NCBI GenBank assembly: GCA_903911145.1
Contig: CAIWCD010000018.1
Location: forward strand, 62,001-126,000
Length of the DNA stretch: 64,000 nucleotides
From: an uncultured delta proteobacterium
Lineage (GTDB): Bacteria > Myxococcota > Myxococcia > Myxococcales > 40CM-4-68-19
Reading direction: 5' to 3'
A model generated the notes under the pieces. The model saw nothing but the letters and a program-made list of their open reading frames with translations, made no database searches and was not told the origin of the DNA. The translations under genes and the position numbers were made by a program. Of the stretch, positions 16,240 to 24,526 are shown piece after piece; position 1 is the first letter of the stretch; each line of letters begins with the position of its first letter.

Positions 16240-17778
16240 TCATGCGCTCTTGAGTGCGGCGAGCAGTTGCGCCGCGCCCCACGAGGAGATGCCGTAGATC
16301 GACTCCATCGGATTCACGCCGAGTGAAGTCGGGAAGACGCTCCCATCGATGACCCAGAGGTTTTGGACCGCGTGGTGACGCAGATGCGGATCGACGACCG
16401 AGCGTTTCGGATCCGCACCCATCCTGCAGCCGCCCATCTGGTGCGCGGTGAAGACGGCGAGGCGATTGGGACCCATCGGGCCGGAATCGATCTGTGACAG
16501 ATCGGCCTCTTTTGTAAACTTGAGCCCGCGCGTGTGCAGCGAGTCGACTTCGAGCGCACCGTTGGCGAGTTGCAGCTGCACCATCGCCTTCATGCCCGCG
16601 CGGAAGCACTCGTAATGCCGATCGCCGAGCGGATAGTCGAGCTTCGGTCCGCCGTCGGGACGCAAGGTGACGGCGCCGCCCGCCTCCGATTCGTCGAAGC
16701 CGTCGATCATCAGCGCGATGGTCGTGGCGACGTGGGCGAGCGCGCGGGTGTTGGCGCGAAGGTGTCCGCCGAATCCGCCGAGCGCGATCCCCGAGAGCAT
16801 CGGGTGAACGGGTGCTGCCTCGAGGAAGAACCCGGCACCCTCGGTACGTTTGGCGAAATGGTGCGAGGCGACACTCTGCGGAGCGCCGTAGAAGCCGTCG
16901 ATCCGCTGCTCGTAGACCGCGCTGACGCCGACGACCGGATGCAGCCAGGTGAAGCGGCCGACAGGGCCTTGCGTGATGCCGGAACGCAACAGCAGCGCGG
17001 GCGAGTTGAGTGCGCCGCCGCTGACCACGGTCGTGCGCGCCTCGACGCGGACGAGCTTGCCTGTCGGGAGCTGCGTCTTCGGATCGAGAATTACGCCGAT
17101 CGCTGCGACGACGCGCCCGCCGCTGACCTCGAGTTTCTCGACGCGGCAGTTCGCATAGACGGACGCGCCGCCCGCGATCGCGTCGGGCAGATACGTGAGT
17201 GCCGCGCTCTGCTTTGCGTCGACCGGGCAGCCCATCCCGCAGTAGCCCGAGCGCAGACAGCCGCGGACGTTGCGCTTGATCGTGTCGACCTGCCAATGCA
17301 GCTTCGTGCAGCCGTCGTAGAGCGTTCGGTTGTTCGCGTTGACGTCGGTGAGTTCGACCTTCGCGACACCAAGTCGCTGCTCGACCTCGTCGAAGTGGGG
17401 CGCGAGTTCTTTCGTGGTGACGGCGCAGCCTTCACGCTTCTGCCAGTGCTGCACGACGTGCTCGGGCGTGCGGTAGCTGGTCGTCCAGTTGACCACGGTG
17501 CCGCCACCGACTGCGCGGCCCTGCAGGACGGAGATGGAGAGATCGGCCGTCGCGCGATTGCCCCGGTCTTGATAGAGGCGCGGGTAGGCGGTCGATTCCT
17601 GCATGTCGAAATCGTCTTTGGAAAAGTGGCCGCCCTCCTCGAGAACGACGACCGAGAGTCCCGCGCGTGCGAGCCGGCTGGCGACCATCGCGCCGCCGGG
17701 GCCGCTGCCGACAATGCAGACATCGGGGCGCAGCGTGAGATCGCTCGCGACTTGATCGCCCGTGATGATGCCGCTCAT
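16240..17778 (-). CDS. GMC-family FAD-dependent oxidoreductase
   Basis: 512 aa. An FAD-binding Rossmann motif VGSGPGGAMVASRLA sits near residue 24, followed by QGRAVGGGTVVNW. A Cys-rich segment (CLRSGYCGMGCPVDAKQS) is typical of the sub-branch acting on longer-chain or sugar alcohols. The C-terminus has TAHQMGGCRMG and GVNPMESI with the active-site His and Asn of glucose-methanol-choline enzymes. The ATG at 17778 overlaps the stop of the upstream gene (ATGA). That upstream gene encodes a Tat-exported dehydrogenase small subunit, so the two probably form a periplasmic alcohol or sugar dehydrogenase. The usual cytochrome subunit is not adjacent. Substrate unknown. Confidence 0.88.
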   Translation of the reverse strand: MSGIITGDQVASDLTLRPDVCIVGSGPGGAMVASRLARAGLSVVVLEEGGHFSKDDFDMQESTAYPRLYQDRGNRATADLSISVLQGRAVGGGTVVNWTTSYRTPEHVVQHWQKREGCAVTTKELAPHFDEVEQRLGVAKVELTDVNANNRTLYDGCTKLHWQVDTIKRNVRGCLRSGYCGMGCPVDAKQSAALTYLPDAIAGGASVYANCRVEKLEVSGGRVVAAIGVILDPKTQLPTGKLVRVEARTTVVSGGALNSPALLLRSGITQGPVGRFTWLHPVVGVSAVYEQRIDGFYGAPQSVASHHFAKRTEGAGFFLEAAPVHPMLSGIALGGFGGHLRANTRALAHVATTIALMIDGFDESEAGGAVTLRPDGGPKLDYPLGDRHYECFRAGMKAMVQLQLANGALEVDSLHTRGLKFTKEADLSQIDSGPMGPNRLAVFTAHQMGGCRMGADPKRSVVDPHLRHHAVQNLWVIDGSVFPTSLGVNPMESIYGISSWGAAQLLAALKSA

Positions 17779-18584
17779 TTCGCGCCTCCGGCCTGCGCGG
17801 GGGCCGCGTGCGCCGCCGCGTCGCGCGACTGGTTGACCGCGCGCACGAGGGCATAGGGCGGCCCGGGATACCCGAGAGAAGCGAACGTCTCTGGCGCGCT
17901 GAAGTAGATCGCTCCCGAAAGACGCTTCATCGCCTGGTATCCCGAGCGCAGCATCGGCAGGCGGGAGTGGGCCCATCGCGCGAGATGGAGATCCTGCTGC
18001 GCGGGGCTCATCTTGGTGAACGGCGTCGCTGGTCCGCCGCTGACGAACGAGAAGAGCGCGTTGTCGAAGAGCCCGAGCAGCTGCTTGAAGTCGTGGGCCG
18101 TCGCGGGATCGGACGGGGCGAGGAACTGATCGATGCGACCGGCGACGTCGAGCGCGTCGGGAGTCGGCGCTGCGGGCTGCGCTGCGATGGCGGCCGCGAG
18201 CGCAGCGGGAAGCTCGGTCTCTCCTCCGGGCGGATCGCTCACCAGCTCTGCGGGAACCGTCTCGGCGAGCACGCGATCGGCGACGGCGGCCATGATCGAG
18301 TACTCGGCAGGCGTAAAGAATTTCAGGCTGTGGCCAGCGGGAGGTTCGCGCAGCTGCGTGCGGCGAAGCGCGATGGGAACCGCGCTGGCTGCGGCCAGGA
18401 GCGCTGCCCCGCCGAGAGTCTTCTTGAACAGCGAGCGGCGCGAGACAGGTCCGTCTCCTCGCGCCGCATCGAGCCCGCGCGAGCGTGCGCTGCGTCCCGC
18501 CGAACTCTCGTCCCGGCCGTTGTTGCGGCCGTCTCCCGCATCGTTACCCAAAGAACACCTCGGCGACGGCGAACGATTCTGCAT
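17775..18584 (-). CDS. Gluconate 2-dehydrogenase subunit 3-like protein with Tat motif
   Basis: 269 aa. A twin-arginine motif SRRSLFKK at about residue 48 precedes a hydrophobic stretch (AALLAAASAVPIAL), predicting Tat export. The remainder (FTPAEYSIMAAVADRVL, DQFLAPSDPATAHDFKQLL, GYQAMKRLSGAIYFSAPET) resembles the small subunit that accompanies GMC dehydrogenases. It overlaps the GMC gene by 4 nt and the end of the phosphofructokinase gene by 41 nt. The start is uncertain: the ATG at 18584 has no ribosome site, whereas a TTG at 18551 has GAGGTG just upstream and nearly removes the overlap. The long region before the Arg pair also favours the later start. Confidence 0.78.
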   Translation of the reverse strand: MQNRSPSPRCSLGNDAGDGRNNGRDESSAGRSARSRGLDAARGDGPVSRRSLFKKTLGGAALLAAASAVPIALRRTQLREPPAGHSLKFFTPAEYSIMAAVADRVLAETVPAELVSDPPGGETELPAALAAAIAAQPAAPTPDALDVAGRIDQFLAPSDPATAHDFKQLLGLFDNALFSFVSGGPATPFTKMSPAQQDLHLARWAHSRLPMLRSGYQAMKRLSGAIYFSAPETFASLGYPGPPYALVRAVNQSRDAAAHAAPAQAGGAK

Positions 18585-19575
18585 CGACCGTCTTGAGCGT
18601 AGCGGTGGCGTCGGCGAGCGGAACCGAGACGATCTGATTTCCCCTCAGCGCAGCCATCTTTCCAAACTCGCCCTTCGCGCACATGTCCGCCGCGTGGACG
18701 CCGAAGCGGGTGGCCAGAACGCGATCGCCCGCGCTGGGCGTGCCTCCGCGCTGGATATGGCCGAGCACCGTGACGCGTGTTTCGTAGCCTGTGCGCGCCT
18801 CGATCATCTCGGCGACCTGCTGCCCGATGCCGCCGAGCCGCACGTGACCGAACTCGTCGGTCTTGCCGCTCAGCGTGGAATCCTTGCCGCCGAGCTGCGC
18901 TCCCTCGGCGACGACGACGATGGAGAAGTTCTTGTTCTGCGTGCGGTGCCGATTCTGGATGTGCTCGCAGACCTTCGCGATGTCGATCGGCCGCTCAGGG
19001 ATGAGGATCACGTCGGCGCCGCCGGCGAGACCTGAGTGCATCGCGATCCAGCCCGCGTGGCGGCCCATCACTTCGCAGACGATGACGCGCTTGTGCGATT
19101 CCGCCGTCGAGTGGAGCCGATCGATCGCATCCGTGGCGATGCCGACCGCGGTGTCGAAGCCGAACGTCACGTCGGTGCCAGAGAGATCGTTGTCGATCGT
19201 CTTGGGCACGCCGACGATCTTCACGCCGAGCTCGTGCAGCCGCGTCGCGACGCCGAGCGTGTCTTCGCCTCCGATCGCGATCACCGCGCCCACCCTGAGC
19301 GCGCGCAGATTCTTCAAGACCTGCTTCTCGCCGCCGACCGGCTTCTTGAACGGATTGGTCCGGCTGGTGCCGAGGATGGTTCCACCCAGATGCAGGATTC
19401 CGCTCGTCGCCTCGCGCGTGAGGCGGAAGTGGTTCGGCGGATCGAGCAGGCCCCGCCATCCTTCGCGCACGCCCATCACCTCGAAGGAGTGCTGCTCGGC
19501 GCGCCGCACCACCGCGCGGATGACGGCGTTGAGCCCCGGGCAATCTCCGCCGCCAGTGAGTAGAGCGATCTTCAT
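18544..19575 (-). CDS. pfp: Phosphofructokinase, probably pyrophosphate-dependent
   Basis: 343 aa. Converts fructose 6-phosphate to fructose 1,6-bisphosphate. Motifs GGDCPGLNAVIRAVV at the N-terminus, GGEDTLGVATRL, VPKTIDNDLSGTD and EVMGRHAGWIAMHSGLAGGAD place it in the group III clade. Two residues decide the phosphoryl donor: the Asp of GGED (E. coli position 104) and the Lys of PKTIDND (position 124). Asp plus Lys is the established signature of PPi-dependent enzymes; ATP enzymes have Gly at 104. The reaction would therefore be reversible. The ATG at 19575 follows GGAGGT. It lies 45 bp after a metallopeptidase-like gene and overlaps the dehydrogenase subunit gene. Confidence 0.85.
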   Translation of the reverse strand: MKIALLTGGGDCPGLNAVIRAVVRRAEQHSFEVMGVREGWRGLLDPPNHFRLTREATSGILHLGGTILGTSRTNPFKKPVGGEKQVLKNLRALRVGAVIAIGGEDTLGVATRLHELGVKIVGVPKTIDNDLSGTDVTFGFDTAVGIATDAIDRLHSTAESHKRVIVCEVMGRHAGWIAMHSGLAGGADVILIPERPIDIAKVCEHIQNRHRTQNKNFSIVVVAEGAQLGGKDSTLSGKTDEFGHVRLGGIGQQVAEMIEARTGYETRVTVLGHIQRGGTPSAGDRVLATRFGVHAADMCAKGEFGKMAALRGNQIVSVPLADATATLKTVDAESFAVAEVFFG

Positions 19576-19620
19576 GATGACCTCCGCAAAGTGCAGGCGC
19601 ACCATCGGCGCGGGCGCAGC

Positions 19621-20205
19621 CTAATGCATCTTCTTGGGCGCCGTGAGCATCTCGACGGGGCCGAGGAAGAGATCCTCCTCGGTGTAGACGCGCCGCCCCG
19701 CCTTGCCGGTCGGTCTCTCGAGCCACTGGCGCGCAAGCACTTCGCCGTCATGGCCGAGCTTCTTGAGCAGCCGCGGATTGGCGCAGGCGAGATATCGGGT
19801 CAGGAGCGGTTCGATCAGCTGGGCGTAGCGGGAGGGAGAGAGCTTCTCGTGGCGCCGCTCTGGCGAGAGGGTTCCGTCGAAGGAGGGGCTTGCGTGGAGC
19901 AGCTCGTGGAGCAGCGTCGCAACGCGCTCCTCGAGCGTCGAGCTGCGGAAGAACTTCGGGCGCAGCGTGATGCAGTAGAGGGCTCGACGGCCCTCGAGCG
20001 TCACGCGCGGATGGCCCCTGCCTCCGAGCGGCTTGATGGTGGCGCGCGAGCCGCGGCGCGCCTCTCCTGCGACGAAGAGGATGCGCGAGGGCCGGACATG
20101 GGCGAGCTCGGGAAGCGAGTCCGCCATATCGGCGACCACTTGCCTGAACAGCAGCGTCGCGTTGGGCCGGGCGGGGCCGCGTGCAGTGCCGCGAACGAGT
20201 GCCAT
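19621..20205 (-). CDS. Putative metallopeptidase-like protein (HELLH motif)
   Basis: 194 aa. The segment VATLLHELLHASPSFDGTL contains HELLH, fitting the HExxH zinc site, followed by a region (ERRHEKLSPSRYAQLIEP) that might supply further ligands. The N-terminal half is beta-rich (RPSRILFVAGEARRG, RRALYCITLRPKFF). No signal peptide is visible, so it is probably cytoplasmic. The family resembles short putative metallopeptidases of unknown substrate. No clear ribosome site precedes the ATG at 20205, so the start may be slightly different. It is first in the minus-strand run with pfp and the GMC pair. Confidence 0.7.
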   Translation of the reverse strand: MALVRGTARGPARPNATLLFRQVVADMADSLPELAHVRPSRILFVAGEARRGSRATIKPLGGRGHPRVTLEGRRALYCITLRPKFFRSSTLEERVATLLHELLHASPSFDGTLSPERRHEKLSPSRYAQLIEPLLTRYLACANPRLLKKLGHDGEVLARQWLERPTGKAGRRVYTEEDLFLGPVEMLTAPKKMH

Positions 20206-20309
20206 CCGGGAGAGCGTCGCACGGAACGGCTCCGAGGTGGGCCCGACGAGCCGTTCCCGTCGCCGGGAGTGCAGATGGTCACTCCATCGCAGTCGACGTA
20301 GAGAAGGTC

Positions 20310-20588
20310 ATGCCCCACGAACGATCGCACCGCCGCGAGAAAGCCGAGTCAGCCGAGCGCCGCGAAGAGAGCTACCGCGCGATGAGCGAGCAGCTTGCAT
20401 TCGCGCTCGGGACATCGCTCATCGAACGCGGTGACGAAATCCTCGCGATCGATGAGGGCGGCGCCGAACAGCTCCTCGCCAGCAGCGCCGAGAGCCAGCA
20501 GCCCTGGTTTGCCGCCTGGACGATCCTCAGGGAGCGAGCACCGAAGCACATCGCGGAGCGGGTTCTGCTCGACTCGCGTCGCGTCTGA
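20310..20588 (+). CDS. Small hypothetical hydrophilic protein
   Basis: 92 aa, not recognised. The ATG at 20310 is preceded by GAAGGT. The N-terminal 25 residues are rich in Arg/Glu/Ser (RREKAESAERREESYRAMSE), then a Leu/Ala/Glu region likely to be helical (QLAFALGTSLIERGDEIL, HIAERVLLDSRRV). Composition resembles a real protein rather than the Arg-rich shadows elsewhere, and no better frame occupies this stretch. It is divergent from the metallopeptidase-like gene and convergent with yhbY. Its reality is moderately supported. Confidence 0.5.
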   Translation: MPHERSHRREKAESAERREESYRAMSEQLAFALGTSLIERGDEILAIDEGGAEQLLASSAESQQPWFAAWTILRERAPKHIAERVLLDSRRV

Positions 20589-20601
20589 GTGCCGCCGGAT
20601 G

Positions 20602-20623
20602 CATATAACCAGATGGTTATATG
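20602..20623. repeat. Perfect AT-rich palindrome between convergent genes
   Basis: CATATAACC-AGAT-GGTTATATG: 9-bp perfect arms around a 4-nt centre, immediately beside the yhbY stop codon. The symmetry resembles an operator for a dimeric winged-helix repressor, but it lies at gene 3' ends. It could also act as a weak hairpin terminator. Confidence 0.6.
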
Positions 20624-21022
20624 TTACTTCGGCAGCTTGATGACCGGGTTCTTCTTGCGCGCTTTGTAGATGAGGAACGTGCGGCCGAGGACCTGCGCGA
20701 GCTCCGCGCCCGATGCGGCCGCGAGCGCCTCGGCTGCGCGATGGCGATTGATGGGCGAGGTGTCCCCGACCTTCACCTTGATGAGCTCATGCGCCTCGAG
20801 CTGCACGAGCGCATTCTTGACCAGCGGGTCAGTCATTCCGTCCTTGCCGATCTGCAACACAGCCGCGAGCAGATGCCCCTTGGCGCGCAGGAAGCGACGC
20901 TGCTTGCCGGAGAGATTCGGCGACAGCTTCGCCTTGGGCTCTCGCGCGCCGGTTCCTTCCTCGGCGTCATCGGCGGCATCTTCGTCATCGATCTCGGGGG
21001 ACTCTTCGGGCCGCGTGGTCAC
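20624..21022 (-). CDS. yhbY: YhbY-family CRM-domain RNA-binding protein
   Basis: 132 aa from a GTG start with GAGGAG upstream. An acidic N-terminal tail of about 30 residues precedes the CRM domain: LSGKQRRFLRAKGHLLAAVLQIGKDG, then LVQLEAHELIKVKVGD and LAQVLGRTFLIYKARKK. This is the YhbY fold, which binds pre-50S ribosomal particles. The GKDG loop corresponds to the conserved GxxG RNA-contact motif. The acidic extension is longer than in E. coli YhbY. It is 24 bp downstream of an MFS transporter gene in the same direction. Confidence 0.9.
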   Translation of the reverse strand: MTTRPEESPEIDDEDAADDAEEGTGAREPKAKLSPNLSGKQRRFLRAKGHLLAAVLQIGKDGMTDPLVKNALVQLEAHELIKVKVGDTSPINRHRAAEALAAASGAELAQVLGRTFLIYKARKKNPVIKLPK

Positions 21023-21046
21023 AGTTTCTCCTCTACGAAATCGACT

Positions 21047-22303
21047 TCAGGCGTGCAGTTTGGGATGGGGCGCAAGCGCGATCACGATGAAGGCGAGCGC
21101 CGTGAGCAGCGCGGCCGCCCAGAAGGATGCGCCCGGCGCGATGGATTGAAAGAGAGCGCCGCCGAGCACCGGCCCGAGCACCCGCGCCAGGCTTCCCGCC
21201 GACTGCGCCACGCCGAGCGTCGCGCCTTGCCGATCGGGCGGGGCCGAGCGGGAGATGAGCGCGTTGACCGTCGGAGACGCGAGTCCCGCGCCCAGCGAGA
21301 TGAGCGCGAAGACCGGCAGCAGCGCGGACCAGGATGAGCAGAGCGGAGTGAGCGCCAATCCGAGCGCGCCGCAGACGAGGCCACAGAGCAGGAGCGTCCT
21401 CTCGCCAAACTGCTTCGAGAGCCTCCCGACAAGTCCGCCCTGCACGATCGCAGAGACGAGTCCGATGAGCGCGAAGAGCCAGCCGATGTTGCGCACAAGG
21501 CCCGCATGGGCCTCCGGCGTCTGCGCGATTCCGAGGCGCGCGGCGACCAGCAGCGTGGCGGTCGACTCCATCATCGCGTGTCCGGTGAGGAAGAGCGCGA
21601 AGGCCGCGATGTAGAGCCCGACCTCGCTGGTCAGTCCCGTGCGCAGCGATTCGAGGCGGGAGAGCCGCTTCTGGTTCGCCTGCGTGCGCAGGTCGGCAGA
21701 GAGCGATTCGGGGAGCCAGAAGATCGCCGCGACGAAATTGATCGCGGCCAGCGCGGCCGCGGCGAAGCTCGGCAGCGCGTAGGGATTGTGTCGAAGCAGG
21801 TTCGCGAACGGTCCCTCTCCGAGCGCGTTCGCGAGCGGCACTGCTGCGTCCGAGAGGATGCCGCCGAGCGCAGGCCCGAGGATGAAGCCGAGTCCGAAGG
21901 CCGCGCCGATGAGCCCCATGCCCTTCGCGCGATTGGCTGGCGTTGTCGAGTCGGCAATGTAGGCCTGCGCGGTCGGGATGGTCGCGCCCGAGATGCCCGC
22001 GATCATGCGTGCAGCGAAGAGCCACGCAAGAGAGGCCGCGAAGCCGAAGAGCAGGTAGCCGACCACAGAGCCAGCGAGTCCGATGAGGAGGATCGGTCTG
22101 CGACCCACCCGGTCCGAAATGCGACCCCAGAACGGCGCGAAGAGGAACTGCGCGAGAGAGAACGTGCTCATCAAGAGGCCGACCGTGCTCGCGCGCGCAC
22201 CGAAGCTCTCGACATAATAGGCGAGGAACGGGATGACGATCCCGAAACCGAGCAGGTCGAGGAAGACGGTGACGAAGAGGATGACGAGCGGCGAACGGCG
22301 CAT
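21047..22303 (-). CDS. MFS transporter, DHA1/TetA-like
   Basis: 418 aa from the ATG at 22303, with about 12 hydrophobic segments. The first helix has FLDLLGFGIVIPFLAYYVES, close to tetracycline-efflux type proteins, and motif A appears as GRISDRVGRRPILL between helices 2 and 3. A central loop (ESLSADLRTQANQKRLSRLES) separates the halves. Motif C-like GPALGGILSD lies in helix 5. It is a proton-driven efflux pump by family; the substrate cannot be assigned. A longer open frame upstream to 22771 is low-complexity shadow. No strong ribosome site precedes the ATG. Confidence 0.88.
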   Translation of the reverse strand: MRRSPLVILFVTVFLDLLGFGIVIPFLAYYVESFGARASTVGLLMSTFSLAQFLFAPFWGRISDRVGRRPILLIGLAGSVVGYLLFGFAASLAWLFAARMIAGISGATIPTAQAYIADSTTPANRAKGMGLIGAAFGLGFILGPALGGILSDAAVPLANALGEGPFANLLRHNPYALPSFAAAALAAINFVAAIFWLPESLSADLRTQANQKRLSRLESLRTGLTSEVGLYIAAFALFLTGHAMMESTATLLVAARLGIAQTPEAHAGLVRNIGWLFALIGLVSAIVQGGLVGRLSKQFGERTLLLCGLVCGALGLALTPLCSSWSALLPVFALISLGAGLASPTVNALISRSAPPDRQGATLGVAQSAGSLARVLGPVLGGALFQSIAPGASFWAAALLTALAFIVIALAPHPKLHA

Positions 22304-22483
22304 GGGGGCGCGCACGCTACGGTCCTGCGCGGGTGCTGGCAAGGGATGCTTGGCTTCTCGATCGCTGCGTGCGCGCGAACCGGCGCGGCTGGCCCGTGCC
22401 GTGCACTGCAGCCTGTGCAGAGCGCAGAGCGCGACTCGTTGTCGGACCCGATCGCTACCGTGCGCTCTCGTTGGCGTCGATCG

Positions 22484-22500
22484 TTGGTGTTCAAACCATC
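22484..22500 (+). repeat. Short dispersed repeat, truncated copy C upstream of radA
   Basis: TTGGTGTTCAAACCATC differs by one base from the right end of the repeat at 30813-30864. It lies 18 bp before the radA start codon. Confidence 0.5.
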
Positions 22501-22518
22501 TCGGACTGGAGCATTCAC

Positions 22519-23904
22519 ATGGCGAGCAAAGCCGCACTGGCCAAGGCTGTCCGCATCGAGCTTGCCTGCAAGGAGTGTGGCTACCGGACCCCGCGGTGGA
22601 TGGGCCGTTGCCCCTCGTGCGGCGAATGGGGGCCGTTCGAGGAGGTCGCGCCGAAAGCGATGCGGACATACGGACGCAGTGGCGAGTCGCAGAAGCCGAT
22701 GGGGATCGACCGCATCGCGCTCGAGGCGGGCGAGCGGGACCAGACTGGCATTGGCGAACTCGATCGCGCACTCGGGGGAGGGCTCGTGCCGGGCGCGGTA
22801 GTGCTGCTCGCGGGAGATCCCGGGATCGGCAAGAGCACGCTGCTCCTCACTGCGATGGATCGACTCTCGCGGCTTGCCGGAGATCGGCCGACGCTCTACG
22901 TCTCGGGAGAGGAGTCGCTCAAGCAGATCCGGCTGCGCGGGGAGCGGCTCGCCGCGCTCTCTCCCTCTCTACTCCTGCTCGCCGAGACGAATGCCTCCGA
23001 GGCGCTGCGGGCGGCGAACGAGGTGGCTCCGCGGGTTCTCGCGATCGACTCGGTGCAGACGATGGCCTGGCCTGAACTGCCGGGCGCGCCGGGCGCGGTC
23101 GGGCAGGTTCGCGAGGTCTCGGCGCGGCTGGTTGCGTGGGCGAAGGAGACAGGCACGCCCGTGATCCTCGTCGGGCACGTCACCAAAGATGGCGCCATCG
23201 CCGGTCCGCGCGTCCTCGAGCATATGGTCGATACGGTGCTCTACTTCGAGGGAGACAAGAGCCACTCGTATCGTGTGCTGCGTGCGCACAAGAATCGATT
23301 CGGGAGCACCAACGAGATCGGCGTCTTCGAGATGAAGGCCGAAGGTCTCTGCGAGGTGAAGAATCCGAGCGCGTTCTTTCTCGCCGAGCGGCCGCAGGGA
23401 GCGGCGGGGAGCGCTGTCGTCGCGATGATGAGCGGCACGCGGCCGTTGCTCGTCGAGTTGCAGGCGCTCGTCGCCGATGGATCTGGGCCAGGATCCGCGC
23501 GACGAGCGGCGATCGGCGTCGATCCCGCGCGGGTCGCGTTGCTCACGGCCGTGCTCGAGAAGAAGGAGGGCCTCGTGCTCTCGGACAAGGATGTCTACGT
23601 CAATGCCGCGGGGGGAGCGGAGCTATCCGAGCCGGCGGGCGATCTCGCGCTCCTCGCCGCGCTCTGCTCCTCTGTGCGAGACGAGCCCATCGACGGCCGC
23701 ACGCTGGTGCTCGGCGAGGTCGGGCTTGCGGGAGAGGTTCGCGCTGTGAGCCACATCGAGCCGCGCCTCGCAGAGGCGGCGCAACTGGGCTTCAAGCGCT
23801 GCATCCTCCCTGCGGGAAACGCCCGCCGACTGGCCTCCGCGCCCCTTGAACTCTGTCCGGCAGGCAGCGTCAGCGAGGCTCTCGACCATCTGTTTGCGAG
23901 ATAA
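22519..23904 (+). CDS. radA: DNA repair protein RadA
   Basis: 461 aa. The N-terminal zinc finger CKECGYRTPRWMGRCPSC is followed by a RecA-like ATPase with Walker A GDPGIGKST and the RadA-specific motif KNRFGSTNEIGVF, and a C-terminal Lon-like domain (LALLAALCSSVRDEPIDG, LVLGEVGLAGEVRAVSHIEPRL). RadA promotes branch migration in homologous recombination. Length matches E. coli RadA (460 aa). The ATG at 22519 has GGAG nine bases upstream. A short dispersed repeat lies just upstream in the spacer. Confidence 0.96.
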   Translation: MASKAALAKAVRIELACKECGYRTPRWMGRCPSCGEWGPFEEVAPKAMRTYGRSGESQKPMGIDRIALEAGERDQTGIGELDRALGGGLVPGAVVLLAGDPGIGKSTLLLTAMDRLSRLAGDRPTLYVSGEESLKQIRLRGERLAALSPSLLLLAETNASEALRAANEVAPRVLAIDSVQTMAWPELPGAPGAVGQVREVSARLVAWAKETGTPVILVGHVTKDGAIAGPRVLEHMVDTVLYFEGDKSHSYRVLRAHKNRFGSTNEIGVFEMKAEGLCEVKNPSAFFLAERPQGAAGSAVVAMMSGTRPLLVELQALVADGSGPGSARRAAIGVDPARVALLTAVLEKKEGLVLSDKDVYVNAAGGAELSEPAGDLALLAALCSSVRDEPIDGRTLVLGEVGLAGEVRAVSHIEPRLAEAAQLGFKRCILPAGNARRLASAPLELCPAGSVSEALDHLFAR

Positions 23905-23997
23905 TCTCCACAGGGGCGTGCTTGTTTCGTTTGCACCGGGCGCCCAGCGGAGGGACGATGGGAGAACTGTCTCTCGCATCCAGGAGCACGCCGCCCG

Positions 23998-24441
23998 ATG
24001 TCCGACCGCGATCCGCCAGAGGGAGTGACCGCCTCGGGCGTGCGCGAGCAGGCAGCGGCAGAGCCACCGAAGTCTGGTCCGGGCATGCGCCGCCACCAAC
24101 GTGCCACGGTCGACATGACCGTGAAGATGCGCTTCGGGAACGTGCAGCAGTTTCTCGACGCGACGGCGGAGGACCTCTCGGTGGGCGGCATGTTCCTGCG
24201 CTCCGAGCACGCAGGCCCGGGTGGACAGATTCGCGAGGTGGGTCAGCTCATCGCCGTGCAGTTCGACGCTGGCGTGCGCCGCGTGGTCGAGGGCGTCGGC
24301 CGGGTTGTTCGCGTGATCATGCCGGATCGTCCAGGCGTGGTTCCGGGCGTCGCGATTGAGTTTGTCGAACTCGACGAGCAGAGCCGCGCCCTCATCGTGG
24401 CGATCGTCGCGATCAAACTCGCGCCAACCGGCGGAGACTAG
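23998..24441 (+). CDS. PilZ-domain protein (cyclic-di-GMP sensor type)
   Basis: 147 aa. After a 30-residue flexible N-terminus comes RRHQRATVDMTVKMRF (an RxxxR motif) and EDLSVGGMFLRSE (the D/N-x-S-x-x-G motif). These are the two binding elements for cyclic-di-GMP in PilZ domains. The rest is the beta-barrel (RVVEGVGRVVRVI, GVAIEFVELDEQSRALI). A single-domain PilZ protein usually acts as an adaptor for motility or secretion. The type IV pilus cluster in the same window is a possible target, but there is no direct link. Confidence 0.88.
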   Translation: MSDRDPPEGVTASGVREQAAAEPPKSGPGMRRHQRATVDMTVKMRFGNVQQFLDATAEDLSVGGMFLRSEHAGPGGQIREVGQLIAVQFDAGVRRVVEGVGRVVRVIMPDRPGVVPGVAIEFVELDEQSRALIVAIVAIKLAPTGGD

Positions 24442-24526
24442 CGAGACCTCCGCGTTCGCGGTGTGTTTCGCGCCAGCTCTCCTCTCGCGCTTGTTCGCTG
24501 CGCAGCGCTGACGTTCATCGCTACCT

